The notes: generated by a model not told the origin, from the sequence alone. 17,100 bases of DNA from an uncultured Collinsella sp. (GCA_902496775.1 CABVCF010000043.1:1-17100), one strand, 5' to 3'; positions 1-6,622 are shown, counted from the first letter of the stretch. Numbers and translations: made by a program.

Positions 1-1115
1 CCCTTGATGCGCGCATCGCGAATGGCGGCAAGGGTATCGGCCGTCTCGCCCGACTGGGACACGGCAACGACGAGCGTCGTCGGCGTGATGATGGGGTTGC
101 GGTAACGGAACTCGCTGGCCGCCTCCACCTCGGTGGGGATGCGAGCCCAGCCCTCAATGAGATTCTTGGCAATGAGGCCAGCGTGATAGCTGGTGCCGCA
201 AGCGATCACGTAGACGCGGTCGATGTCGTTGAGCTCCTCGAGCGAAAGGCCCAGCTCGTCGATGTCGAGCTCGCCGGCCGGCGTCATGCGGCCCACCAGC
301 GTGTCGCGCACGACGCGCGGCTGCTCGTGGATCTCCTTGAGCATAAAGTCGGGATAACCGCCCTTTTCTGCCATGTCCAGGTCCCAGTCGATGTGGGTGA
401 CATTGGGCTCGATAACGTTGCCGGCCTCGTCGGTGTACTCGACGCCTGCGGGCGTAAGCTTGGCAAACTGACCGTCCTCGAGCACCACGACATCGCGGGT
501 GGCGTCGATGAGCGCGATGACGTCGGAGGCGACATAGGCGCCGGTCTCGCCCGCGCCGACCACGATCGGGGAATCCTTGCGGGCCACGGCGATCACGCCG
601 GGCTCGTCAGCGCACACGACGGCCAGACCATAGGCACCGACCACGTGGGCGCAAGCCTCGCGCACGGAGGCCATCAGGTCGTGCGTCTCGGCATAAGCCT
701 CTTCGATCAGATGCGCGAAGACCTCGGTATCGGTCTCGCTCTTAAAGTGGTGGCCGCGGCCCTCCAGCTCTTCGCGCAGCTCGGCGAAGTTCTCGATGAT
801 GCCGTTGTGGACGATGGCGATACGACCGTCGCAGCTGGTGTGGGGGTGAGCGTTAACGACGGAGGGCTTGCCGTGGGTGGCCCAACGGGTGTGGCCGATA
901 CCGCAGGTAGCGTCGCTGTCGATGTTGGAAAGCTCGCTCTCCAAGCCCGCGACCTTGCCCACGCGGCGGATGACGTCGAGGTGCGCCGCGGCGCCCTCGC
1001 CCACCTCGAGCGCGACGCCCGAGGAGTCATAGCCGCGATACTCCATACGCTTGAGGCCTGTGACCAGGATGTTCTTTGCAATATCAGAGCCGGTGTAGCC
1101 GACAATTCCGCACAT
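1..1115 (-). CDS. glmS: Glutamine--fructose-6-phosphate aminotransferase (isomerizing), N-terminal part, cut by window edge
   Basis: This enzyme makes glucosamine-6-phosphate from fructose-6-phosphate and glutamine, the first committed step towards UDP-GlcNAc for peptidoglycan. The protein begins MCGIVGYTGS: after removal of Met, Cys2 is the nucleophile of the class II glutamine amidotransferase domain (about residues 2-220). CGIGHTRWATHG and the HNGIIENF stretch are standard substrate-binding segments. The first sugar isomerase (SIS) domain then starts, with ACGTSYHAG at about residues 305-313 and SQSGETADT near the window edge. About 371 of the usual 600-615 codons are visible; the rest lies beyond position 1. 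The ATG at 1115 is fixed by the obligatory Cys2, and a GAAGGGA-type ribosome site precedes it. It is transcribed away from the adjacent LacI-family gene. No glmS ribozyme was recognised in the leader. Identification is firm. Confidence 0.97.
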   Translation of the reverse strand, partial: MCGIVGYTGSDIAKNILVTGLKRMEYRGYDSSGVALEVGEGAAAHLDVIRRVGKVAGLESELSNIDSDATCGIGHTRWATHGKPSVVNAHPHTSCDGRIAIVHNGIIENFAELREELEGRGHHFKSETDTEVFAHLIEEAYAETHDLMASVREACAHVVGAYGLAVVCADEPGVIAVARKDSPIVVGAGETGAYVASDVIALIDATRDVVVLEDGQFAKLTPAGVEYTDEAGNVIEPNVTHIDWDLDMAEKGGYPDFMLKEIHEQPRVVRDTLVGRMTPAGELDIDELGLSLEELNDIDRVYVIACGTSYHAGLIAKNLIEGWARIPTEVEAASEFRYRNPIITPTTLVVAVSQSGETADTLAAIRDARIK

Positions 1116-1189
1116 AGGATAAATCCCTTCGTCCGCTTGACTGCAAAACGTCCACGCACAGGGGGCGCTGAGACGCATAACGTTCGAGT

Positions 1190-1195
1190 ATTGTA
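1190..1195 (-). promoter_or_regulatory. Likely -10 box of the glmS promoter
   Basis: On the minus strand this reads TACAAT and sits inside a 13-bp palindrome, GAGTA-TTG-TACTC (1186-1198). It lies about 75 bases upstream of the glmS start codon, giving a leader of roughly 68 bases. No good -35 box is seen 17 bases upstream, where the sequence runs into the TGGTAT half-sites described separately. That is compatible with a regulated promoter but does not prove one. Confidence 0.5.
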
Positions 1196-1216
1196 CTCAC
1201 GCAAACGCAAGCTGAT

Positions 1217-1250
1217 ATACCAGAAGTGGTATCTCAACTTGAATACCACT
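1217..1250. promoter_or_regulatory. Three TGGTAT/ATACCA half-sites upstream of glmS (possible GntR-type operator)
   Basis: ATACCA (1217-1222), TGGTAT (1227-1232) and ATACCA (1243-1248) form overlapping inverted repeats. The first pair is separated by gaag and extends to GA...TC. The second pair is a perfect 8-bp inverted repeat, AGTGGTAT/ATACCACT, separated by 10 bases. Half-sites of the TGGT...ACCA type are bound by NagR/DasR-like GntR regulators of amino-sugar genes, and the site is next to the glmS promoter. The regulator assignment is inference, because the half-site spacing is not the canonical one and no GntR gene is in the window. Confidence 0.45.
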
Positions 1251-1269
1251 CGATACACACACCCCACCC

Positions 1270-1290
1270 CGAAGGGGGCAGGCACCTTCG
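1270..1290. repeat. Small hairpin in the glmS/lacI-type intergenic region
   Basis: CGAAGG (1270-1275) and CCTTCG (1285-1290) flank a 9-base loop; outside an internal loop, CCAC and GTGG add further pairing. It lies upstream of both divergent promoters, so it is unlikely to be a terminator of either flanking gene. Its role is unknown. Confidence 0.35.
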
Positions 1291-1325
1291 TGGTGGTTTG
1301 GTCTGACAGCATCGTTTGCCCAGAT

Positions 1326-1366
1326 AAAACCTGCCAAAATAAACCTGTCCCTAATAGGCGGGTTTT
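1326..1366 (+). repeat. Stem-loop abutting the regulator promoter
   Basis: AAAACCTGCC (1326-1335) can pair with GGCGGGTTTT (1357-1366) with one G-U pair and a 21-base loop containing CTGTCCC. The right arm ends in a T run that overlaps the -35 box of the LacI-family gene. On the plus strand it resembles an intrinsic terminator, but no plus-strand gene ends here. It could insulate the regulator from upstream readthrough or be a remnant repeat. Confidence 0.3.
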
Positions 1367-1395
1367 GACACCTCAGGGGCGGGCGATGCTACAAT
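1365..1395 (+). promoter_or_regulatory. Promoter of the LacI-family regulator gene
   Basis: A perfect -35 box TTGACA (1365-1370) and an extended -10 TGC-TACAAT (-10 at 1390-1395) are separated by 19 bases. The TGN extension compensates for the long spacer. Predicted transcription starts near 1402, about 29 bases before the start codon. Confidence 0.65.
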
Positions 1396-1406
1396 CTGGC
1401 TTGTAC

Positions 1407-1420
1407 TTGAAACGCATCAA
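1407..1420. promoter_or_regulatory. Candidate LacI-family operator (autoregulation)
   Basis: TTGAAACGCATCAA has the form TTGA-nn-CG-nn-TCAA, the CG-centred palindrome typical of LacI/GalR-family operators. It lies just after the predicted transcription start and before the ribosome site of the regulator gene, where a bound repressor would block its own transcription. This fits autoregulation, but the site is identified by pattern only. Confidence 0.45.
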
Positions 1421-1430
1421 AGGGGCCGCT

Positions 1431-2543
1431 ATGGCAAAGGTAAAAATCAGCGACGTCGCGCGCGAGGCCGGAGTTTCGCTGGGCACGGTTTCCAACGCGC
1501 TCAACCATCCCGAAAAGTTGCGCCCCGAAACCCTCAAGCTCATCAACGAGACCATCAATCGCCTTGGCTACCTGCCCAACCAAAGCGCTCGTCAGCTCGC
1601 GGGCGGCGCCACCAAGTCCTTTGGCCTGGTGCTCCCCCGTCTCGACCACGGCTTTTCGCTCCAGATTGCCAGCGGTGCCCACAACGAGGCCCGCAAGCAC
1701 GGCTACGACCTGCTCATCGCCAACGCCGATAACGACGATATTCTCGAGGACCATTACCTGCGCTACTTTATGGGCACCCAGATGTCCGGCGTCATGGTTC
1801 AGCCCATGGCGTCCCCCGACTGGCACCCCGCCATGACCAAGATGCCCGTGCCGATCGTCCATCTGGACATCCATTGCTCCGAGCCCGGCTACTACGTAGC
1901 GGCCGACAACGAGGCCCAGGGGCGCATCATTGCCGAACTTGCCATCGCCCGCGGTGCACGCCATATCACCGTTGTGGGTAGAGCAGCATTTATGCAACTC
2001 ACCCTGCGCGTCCTTGGCATTCATAAGGCGCTCGCCCTACACCCCGATATCAAGATCGAAGTCATCGACGCCGGCGAATGGAATACCGCCGCCGACGGCT
2101 ACGGCATCGGTGCCCAAATCGCCGAGCGCCCCGCCGACGAACGCCCCGATTTTGTCGTCGGCCTGACCGACGTGTTGGCCTCAGGCGTCATCTCGGCGCT
2201 GGTCGACAAAGGCATCGCCGTCCCCGGGCAAGTACGCGTAGCAGGTTGCGATGGCAACCCGCTCGCTTGGAGCGGATCGGTCCCGCTCACTACGGTAGCG
2301 CCCCCGGGCTACGAGATTGGCCGCAAGGGCGTTCAATTGCTCATGGAGCAAATCGAGAACAAGGCCCCGGCGAAGACCAAGCACGTCCACATCGGCTCTG
2401 CCGCGCGCACCGTCACCGCGGTCACGGCCATCGAGGACATCAACCGCCAAGAACTCGTGCGGCCGTTCCTGCTGGAACGCGCCAGCACCCAGGCAAGCAG
2501 CCAGACCGACGCCACGGCCATCAACCTCGGTGCGTATCTATAG
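1431..2543 (+). CDS. LacI/GalR-family transcriptional regulator
   Basis: The 370-residue protein opens with a LacI-type helix-turn-helix and hinge helix (about residues 5-58: ISDVAREAGVSLGTVSNAL, then LGYLPNQSARQLAGG). A periplasmic-binding-protein-like effector domain follows (about 60-335), with the usual closing segment VRVAGCDGNPLAW and TTVAPPGYEIGRKGVQLL. It would bind DNA as a dimer or tetramer and respond to a sugar or related metabolite; the ligand cannot be read from the sequence. The ATG at 1431 is chosen because it gives the canonical N-terminus, is preceded by AAAGGGG six bases upstream, and lies downstream of a good promoter; the reading frame is open far upstream but that part is antisense to glmS. 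About 25-30 residues after the usual family end (RASTQASSQTD...) form an extra tail. Plausible targets are its own gene, glmS or distant carbohydrate genes. Confidence 0.93.
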   Translation: MAKVKISDVAREAGVSLGTVSNALNHPEKLRPETLKLINETINRLGYLPNQSARQLAGGATKSFGLVLPRLDHGFSLQIASGAHNEARKHGYDLLIANADNDDILEDHYLRYFMGTQMSGVMVQPMASPDWHPAMTKMPVPIVHLDIHCSEPGYYVAADNEAQGRIIAELAIARGARHITVVGRAAFMQLTLRVLGIHKALALHPDIKIEVIDAGEWNTAADGYGIGAQIAERPADERPDFVVGLTDVLASGVISALVDKGIAVPGQVRVAGCDGNPLAWSGSVPLTTVAPPGYEIGRKGVQLLMEQIENKAPAKTKHVHIGSAARTVTAVTAIEDINRQELVRPFLLERASTQASSQTDATAINLGAYL

Positions 2544-2570
2544 CACGCCCGCAAGTATGCTAAGTCGCCG

Positions 2571-2616
2571 CTTAAGCAAAAGGGGCCCGACCATTGCCGG
2601 GCCCCTTTTGCTTAAG
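2571..2616. terminator. Bidirectional intrinsic terminator between the regulator and HAD genes
   Basis: Perfect 19-bp arms at 2571-2589 and 2598-2616 enclose an 8-base loop. The stem has a GGGGCCCG core flanked by AAAA/TTTT, so transcription from either side meets a GC stem followed by a U run. It is placed between two convergent genes and should serve both. Confidence 0.9.
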
Positions 2617-2656
2617 TGCAAACGTGGGCAATTGCTCGTTTCAACACCGCAATTGT

Positions 2657-3307
2657 CTAGCGCACGGCCTTGACTGCCGCTGCCAGGTCGAACAACGTAT
2701 CGAGCACGGCCTCGCAGCCATCCACCACGTCCTGCGGCAGCGGCACGATGTCGGGGACGGCAAAGACGTGGCAGCCAGCCGTAATGCCCGAGACGCAGCC
2801 GTTGCGCGAATCCTCGACCACGGCACATTCCTCGGAAGCAAAGCCCGCGCGCTCGCAGGCGAGCAGATACATCTCGGGGTCGGGCTTGCCGTGCACGACG
2901 TCCTCGCCACACGTTACCGTTTCAAACTTGTCAAAGAGGCCGAATGCTTTAAGGTTGCGCTCGGCCGTAACATGGCGCGATGACGTTGCAAGGCCGACGT
3001 GATAGCCCGCAGCCAACAGCTCGTCTATGCACTCGGCAGCGCCGGCCTTAAGCTCCAGCTCGGTCTTGACCATCTCGTCGCGAATCTCCTTGTGGCGGAC
3101 ATAGATCGCCTCGGCGGTCTCGTGGCTGCCGTAATGCTTATCGAGGATGTCCATGACATCGGGCAGCGTGCGGCCGATAAACTGATGGATCAGCGCATCA
3201 TCAATCGCGAGCCCCAGCTCAGCGGCGCCTGCCTTCCAGGCCCTAATCCCCAAACGCTCGGTATCGACCAGCGTTCCATCCATGTCAAAAATAACAGCCT
3301 TGATCAT
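2657..3307 (-). CDS. HAD-superfamily hydrolase (beta-phosphoglucomutase/phosphatase-like)
   Basis: This 216-residue protein carries all four HAD motifs: DMDGTLVDT with nucleophile Asp8 and acid/base Asp10, the motif II segment ATSSR (Thr108/Ser109), Lys141 in KPDPEMY, and the Mg-binding pair Glu165-Asp166 in VVEDSRNG. Residues about 15-85 form a helical cap of the C1 type, placing it in HAD subfamily IA with beta-phosphoglucomutases, phosphoglycolate phosphatases and small sugar-phosphatases. The substrate is not determined; cytoplasmic dephosphorylation of a sugar phosphate is most likely. The start at 3307 is preferred over an in-frame start at 3394 because a GGGGGA ribosome site lies six bases before it and the motif I strand begins at once. 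It is divergent from larE and shares an AT-rich palindromic upstream region with it. Confidence 0.92.
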   Translation of the reverse strand: MIKAVIFDMDGTLVDTERLGIRAWKAGAAELGLAIDDALIHQFIGRTLPDVMDILDKHYGSHETAEAIYVRHKEIRDEMVKTELELKAGAAECIDELLAAGYHVGLATSSRHVTAERNLKAFGLFDKFETVTCGEDVVHGKPDPEMYLLACERAGFASEECAVVEDSRNGCVSGITAGCHVFAVPDIVPLPQDVVDGCEAVLDTLFDLAAAVKAVR

Positions 3308-3367
3308 ATCGGTCCCCCATCGACTCTCGCTGTCGCGTTGCTGCAACTCTACCGCATTTGGCAACTT

Positions 3368-3384
3368 GTATATAACGTATATAC
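3368..3384. promoter_or_regulatory. 17-bp palindrome between divergent HAD and larE genes (operator candidate)
   Basis: GTATATA-ACG-TATATAC is a perfect 7-bp inverted repeat with a 3-base centre, in a short AT-rich stretch of an otherwise GC-rich region. It lies 61 bases upstream of the HAD start and 97 bases upstream of larE, where a dimeric regulator could control either or both. TATA-like hexamers inside it may also act as a -10 box on either strand. No regulator is assigned. Confidence 0.45.
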
Positions 3385-3480
3385 CATATTGCACTTTCGT
3401 TACACAGATAGAAGTCTTATGGCAAGTAACGCATTAGGATTATAGTTTTCGATCGAGCACTCAACGATAAGGAACGTTTC

Positions 3481-4359
3481 ATGATTTTAGACACCACGGC
3501 ACCCGCAGAGGAGCTTCAAGACAAGCTATCGGCGCTCGAGCAGCTGCTTTTGGCATACGGGCGCGTGGCTATCGGGTTTTCCGGCGGCGTTGACAGCAGT
3601 TTTTTGGCCGCCGTATGCGCCCGCATCATGCCTACCAATACCCTCCTCGTCCATCTCACCACGCCGCTCATCGGCACGCCCGAACAGGCTTCGTTTGAGC
3701 AGTCCGTTGATGGACAGGCCAATGAGGGGCCGCATTTTAAGCTCCCCGTGCTCAATCTTTCGGTCGATCAGCTGCAGCTCCCCCAGGTAGCCTGCAACGA
3801 TGCCAATCGCTGCTACCACTGCAAGCACGCCGGCTTTACCGCCATCGTCAACCACGCCAAGTCGCTCGGCTTTCCCACCGTCATCGATGGCAGCAATGCA
3901 AGTGATCGCGGCGACTACCGCCCTGGTATGCGCGCGGCAAAAGAGCTCGGCGTACGCTCCCCTCTCATGGAGGTCGGCTTTACCAAGGACGAAGAGCGCG
4001 AGCTGCTGCGCGCATGGGGCTATCCCGTTTGGAACCTGCCGGCGGGAGCATGTCTTGCCACGCGCGTTCCCACGGGCGAGGAGCTTACGCGCGAGAAGGT
4101 CGATTTAATCCGCGCCTGCGAGGATTACCTGCACGATCTTGATCTGGCACAGGTACGCGCGCGCTTGATCGGCGGCTGCATGCATATCGAGGCCGCACCC
4201 GCAGATGTTGCAAAGATTGCCGCCCTCGGCGGTGCCGCCATCGGCGACAAGGGCAAGACCCCGCTGCCCGCCGTTATCGAGTCCGCGCTGCGCGAGCTGG
4301 GCTGCGACCATATCTCCCCCGAGGTCACCCCCTACATTCACGGCAACATGAACCAGTAG
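3481..4359 (+). CDS. larE: LarE-type ATP-dependent sulfur transferase (PP-loop superfamily)
   Basis: LarE adenylates a pyridinium carboxylate and inserts sulfur to build the nickel-pincer nucleotide cofactor of lactate racemase and related enzymes. The 292-residue protein has the PP-loop SGGVDSS (residues 34-40), a CYHC motif (Cys111, Cys114), the DGSNASDRGDYRPGMRAAKELGVRSPL segment (about 136-162) and GACLATR with Cys191. Cys191 aligns with the sacrificial cysteine of Lactobacillus plantarum LarE. The CxxC plus this cysteine is the three-cysteine arrangement of the [4Fe-4S]-dependent type described for Thermotoga maritima LarE, so this copy may work catalytically rather than sacrifice its cysteine. 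The ATG at 3481 has AAGGA eight bases upstream. larA, larB and larC are not visible here; a ModD-like gene lies convergently downstream. Family is firm; participation in nickel-pincer synthesis is inferred. Confidence 0.93.
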   Translation: MILDTTAPAEELQDKLSALEQLLLAYGRVAIGFSGGVDSSFLAAVCARIMPTNTLLVHLTTPLIGTPEQASFEQSVDGQANEGPHFKLPVLNLSVDQLQLPQVACNDANRCYHCKHAGFTAIVNHAKSLGFPTVIDGSNASDRGDYRPGMRAAKELGVRSPLMEVGFTKDEERELLRAWGYPVWNLPAGACLATRVPTGEELTREKVDLIRACEDYLHDLDLAQVRARLIGGCMHIEAAPADVAKIAALGGAAIGDKGKTPLPAVIESALRELGCDHISPEVTPYIHGNMNQ

Positions 4360-4371
4360 CGCATCCCGATA

Positions 4372-4438
4372 AGTTGCGGTGGAATAGTTCCTGTCTTACG
4401 GCCTATCGGACCCAAACAAGAACTATTCCACCGCAACT
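4372..4438. repeat. Long hairpin with perfect 19-bp arms after larE
   Basis: Arms at 4372-4390 (AGTTGCGG...) and 4420-4438 (...CCGCAACT) are exact inverted copies separated by 29 bases. It starts 12 bases after the larE stop, so it could act in larE 3' end formation. However, it lacks a T run, and its AT-containing arms differ from the compact GC terminators elsewhere in the window. It may be a dispersed palindromic repeat. Confidence 0.75.
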
Positions 4439-4486
4439 GTGTTTGGCAAGCATGGACCCGCGAAGAAAGAAGCATTTTATTATTGG

Positions 4487-4510
4487 GCGCGTTTGTCCGG
4501 GCAAACGCGC
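4487..4510 (-). terminator. Probable terminator of the modD-like gene
   Basis: GCGCGTTTG (4487-4495) and CAAACGCGC (4502-4510) form a perfect 9-bp stem with a 6-base loop, nine bases past the stop codon of the minus-strand gene. On the minus strand an AU-rich stretch (AATAATAAAAT) follows rather than a clean U run, so termination strength is uncertain. Confidence 0.6.
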
Positions 4511-4519
4511 AGCGACGCG

Positions 4520-5386
4520 CTAGGCGAACATCTTGACGCTCATGTCGACGGGATTCGCTGTGAAGCAGGACGTGGTCACGAGGCCATCAACGCCGGTCGA
4601 CGCGTACTCGGCCGCGTTGTCGGGACGAATCCCGCCCGCTGCAACCAAGGCCACATGAGGATCGATTCCATGTAGCTCCTCGACAAGCGGCCCAAGCTCA
4701 GCGACCGGCACTTTGTCGAACTGAATACCGTCGACGCCCGCCCTCACCAGCCTGCGAGCGTCATCGGCATCCGCCTCGACAAACAGCTTTTTCTCGATGC
4801 AGCGCCGGCGAATCCGAGGCAGAAGCTCAATAAGCGCATCGAGTCCCGTTGCTCCAGAAGGCGCTGTCATAAACCTGGTATGGTTGTCGAACACCAATAC
4901 GGTCTCGGAAAGGCCCATGCGATGTGGAAACGCTCCGCCCGCAACGACCGCCTTGGTCAGCAGGTCCCTATTGCCCGGCGTGCTCTTTCGCGTCGTCAGC
5001 ACCTCGCACATGGGGTTGGCAGCATGCGCGGCGTCGACCATTTTGCGCGTCTTGGTTGCCACAGCCGAGTAGTGGTCGAACATATTTAGGCCGACTTTCC
5101 ATAGCAGATGCAAATTGGCGGCCGAACCGCATACACGCATAAAAGATCGCCCGGCTTCAACCTTTGTTCCCGAGGGCTCAAACCACTCGACCGTCAGATT
5201 CAGCATAGTTGCCATACGCACAACCTCCTCCGTGCAACAAAGCACGCAGTTCTCGCGCGTGTAATACTCCATCGCACCGAGCGCCTCACCGATTCCCAGG
5301 ATATGCGTCGTAAGATCGATATAGGGGACATCCTCGGCGATAAGCTCCTCAAGCCGCGCGTCGCTTATACGGATAATGTCGGGCAT
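4520..5386 (-). CDS. modD: ModD-like nicotinate-nucleotide pyrophosphorylase family protein
   Basis: This 288-residue protein belongs to the quinolinate phosphoribosyltransferase fold. It has an N-terminal LIAEDVPYIDLTT segment (about 15-27), TRKSTPGNR (132-140) matching the phosphoribosyl-pyrophosphate site TRKTTPGLR of NadC, HRMGLSETVLVFDNH (155-169), Glu204, Asp224 and the phosphate loop GGIRPDNAAEYASTGVD (251-267). Two NadC residues that hold quinolinate differ: the NadC arginine in ERVALN is Lys97 here, and the lysine of the LIKDNH motif is Phe166. Both changes are features I associate with ModD, a NadC paralogue often found with molybdate transporters, whose reaction is not well defined. 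It is therefore unlikely to be the NAD biosynthesis enzyme. The ATG at 5386 follows AGAAGG. No mod transporter genes are present; larE is the convergent neighbour. Confidence 0.85.
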   Translation of the reverse strand: MPDIIRISDARLEELIAEDVPYIDLTTHILGIGEALGAMEYYTRENCVLCCTEEVVRMATMLNLTVEWFEPSGTKVEAGRSFMRVCGSAANLHLLWKVGLNMFDHYSAVATKTRKMVDAAHAANPMCEVLTTRKSTPGNRDLLTKAVVAGGAFPHRMGLSETVLVFDNHTRFMTAPSGATGLDALIELLPRIRRRCIEKKLFVEADADDARRLVRAGVDGIQFDKVPVAELGPLVEELHGIDPHVALVAAGGIRPDNAAEYASTGVDGLVTTSCFTANPVDMSVKMFA

Positions 5387-5519
5387 GGGGCCTTCTCTCT
5401 GTCATTGTTCTCTACGAAGAATAGCGTATCGCTTTCCCAGCCTATACGGTACAACCTCATCAGCAGCGTTTGTCCCGCATCTTACGTATTCTGCCGAGCA
5501 AACGTCCTGCGGCGTCTCC

Positions 5520-5528
5520 TGCTAGACT
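5520..5528 (+). promoter_or_regulatory. Weak candidate extended -10 of the nuclease gene
   Basis: TGC-TAGACT resembles an extended -10 element, similar to the one before the LacI-family gene, and lies about 34 bases before the nuclease start. No matching -35 box is seen, so this is tentative. Confidence 0.3.
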
Positions 5529-5561
5529 GGTAGATTCCCAACCGTCCATCCAGGAGCCTCA

Positions 5562-6527
5562 ATGTCGCGCAAGTCCGCCTACAAGCAAGTACTTTCCATC
5601 GGCACCGCCGTGGTGCTGGGGTTTGCGCTGTTTACGGGATCGCTCGACGGAGCTCCCAAGCTGCTGTCGCCGCAAAGCGATGAGCAGGCGGCGGCTCTGG
5701 CCGAAAAACAAAACGAGAGTCCCAGCCGCACCGACGACGAAGCAGACCTGGTCGCCAGGCTCGAATCGGGAACAGCCAGCTCCGAGGACTCCGGCGATGG
5801 CTCCAAATCCGCCGCAATTGACACCGGTGACGACACTTCCATAGACAGCGCCGCCACCCCCATCGACGAGGTCGAAAACCCCGATCTTAACCGCGCCCGC
5901 GGCGTATATCTCAGCAGCATTCCCGACTACGCCGGCAACCCCTACGTTGCCCTTCGCGCCGACGGCACGCACCCGCTCGGCACGCCATCATTCACACTCG
6001 ATGAATACGATCGCGCCACCGAAGAGGGCTGCTTTAAGAAATTCTCCAAGCTCGACAGCCTGGGCCGTACTCGCAAGGCGCTCGCCTGCGTAGGCCCCGA
6101 GTCGCTCGGACAGGGAAAACGCGGCGATATCTCGCGCATCCATCCTGCCGGTTGGCACCAGCAGCGCTACAACTTTATTCCAGGCCAGAGCCTCTACAAC
6201 CGCTGCCACCTCATCGCCTGGTCGCTCTGCGGCGAGAACGCCAATCGCAAGAATCTCCTCACCGGCACGCGTTATCTCAACGAGACGGGCATGCTGCCGT
6301 TTGAAGAGCAGATTCTCGGCTACATCCGCGATACGGGTAACCATGTGCTCTACCGCGTCACGCCCATGTATAACGAAGAGGAACTTGTCTGCCGCGGCGT
6401 GCGCCTTGAGGCACAATCGGTCGAGGACCACGGCAAGACCCTCTGCTTCCACGTGTACTGCTACAACCTGCAGCCGCATGTGCAGATCGACTACGCCACC
6501 GGCCGCAACCAGGCATCCGGAGACTAG
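5562..6527 (+). CDS. Exported DNA/RNA non-specific endonuclease (EndA-like)
   Basis: The 321-residue protein has an N-terminal hydrophobic segment (about residues 9-27) after a short basic stretch, so it is a signal peptide or membrane anchor. A Ser/Asp/Glu-rich low-complexity linker (about 35-110) follows, then a nuclease domain. The core YNRCHLIAWSLCGENANRKNLLTGTRYLN (212-240) matches the beta-beta-alpha metal nuclease family of EndA/NucA enzymes. His216 is the expected general base, and the downstream asparagines (Asn225 to Asn230) are candidates for the metal ligand. The usual [DN]RGH reads NRCH. Family members degrade extracellular DNA for nutrition, DNA uptake or biofilm release. The ATG at 5562 has AGGAG seven bases upstream. 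Transcription is divergent from modD and ends at a strong hairpin. Function as a surface or secreted nuclease is confident; the physiological role is not. Confidence 0.9.
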   Translation: MSRKSAYKQVLSIGTAVVLGFALFTGSLDGAPKLLSPQSDEQAAALAEKQNESPSRTDDEADLVARLESGTASSEDSGDGSKSAAIDTGDDTSIDSAATPIDEVENPDLNRARGVYLSSIPDYAGNPYVALRADGTHPLGTPSFTLDEYDRATEEGCFKKFSKLDSLGRTRKALACVGPESLGQGKRGDISRIHPAGWHQQRYNFIPGQSLYNRCHLIAWSLCGENANRKNLLTGTRYLNETGMLPFEEQILGYIRDTGNHVLYRVTPMYNEEELVCRGVRLEAQSVEDHGKTLCFHVYCYNLQPHVQIDYATGRNQASGD

Positions 6528-6590
6528 TGCCGACCGCGTCGCCCGTAACCAAAAGATGATCCGTTTTCCTCCGTCCCCAAGGGATCAAAT

Positions 6591-6622
6591 AAGGCCGCCC
6601 CGGTTACCCAGGGCGGCCTTTT
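6591..6622. terminator. Bidirectional terminator between the nuclease and EF-G-like genes
   Basis: AAGGCCGCCC (6591-6600) and GGGCGGCCTT (6611-6620) form a perfect 10-bp stem with a 10-base loop, followed by TT on the plus strand and preceded by AATAA. It sits between convergent genes and probably serves both. Confidence 0.85.

Noticed and set aside
1116..1189. glmS ribozyme or other riboswitch in the glmS leader
   Set aside because: The leader is only about 68 bases and shows no ribozyme core or other aptamer that I recognise.
183..1430. Open frame upstream of the LacI-family gene, extending it by about 416 codons
   Set aside because: It is antisense to glmS, its translation is low-complexity and unlike any regulator, and the HTH start at 1431 has its own promoter and ribosome site.
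3308..3394. Longer N-terminus (29 extra residues) for the HAD protein
   Set aside because: It crosses the palindromic promoter region, and the internal ATG at 3307 has the GGGGGA ribosome site and starts directly at the motif I strand.
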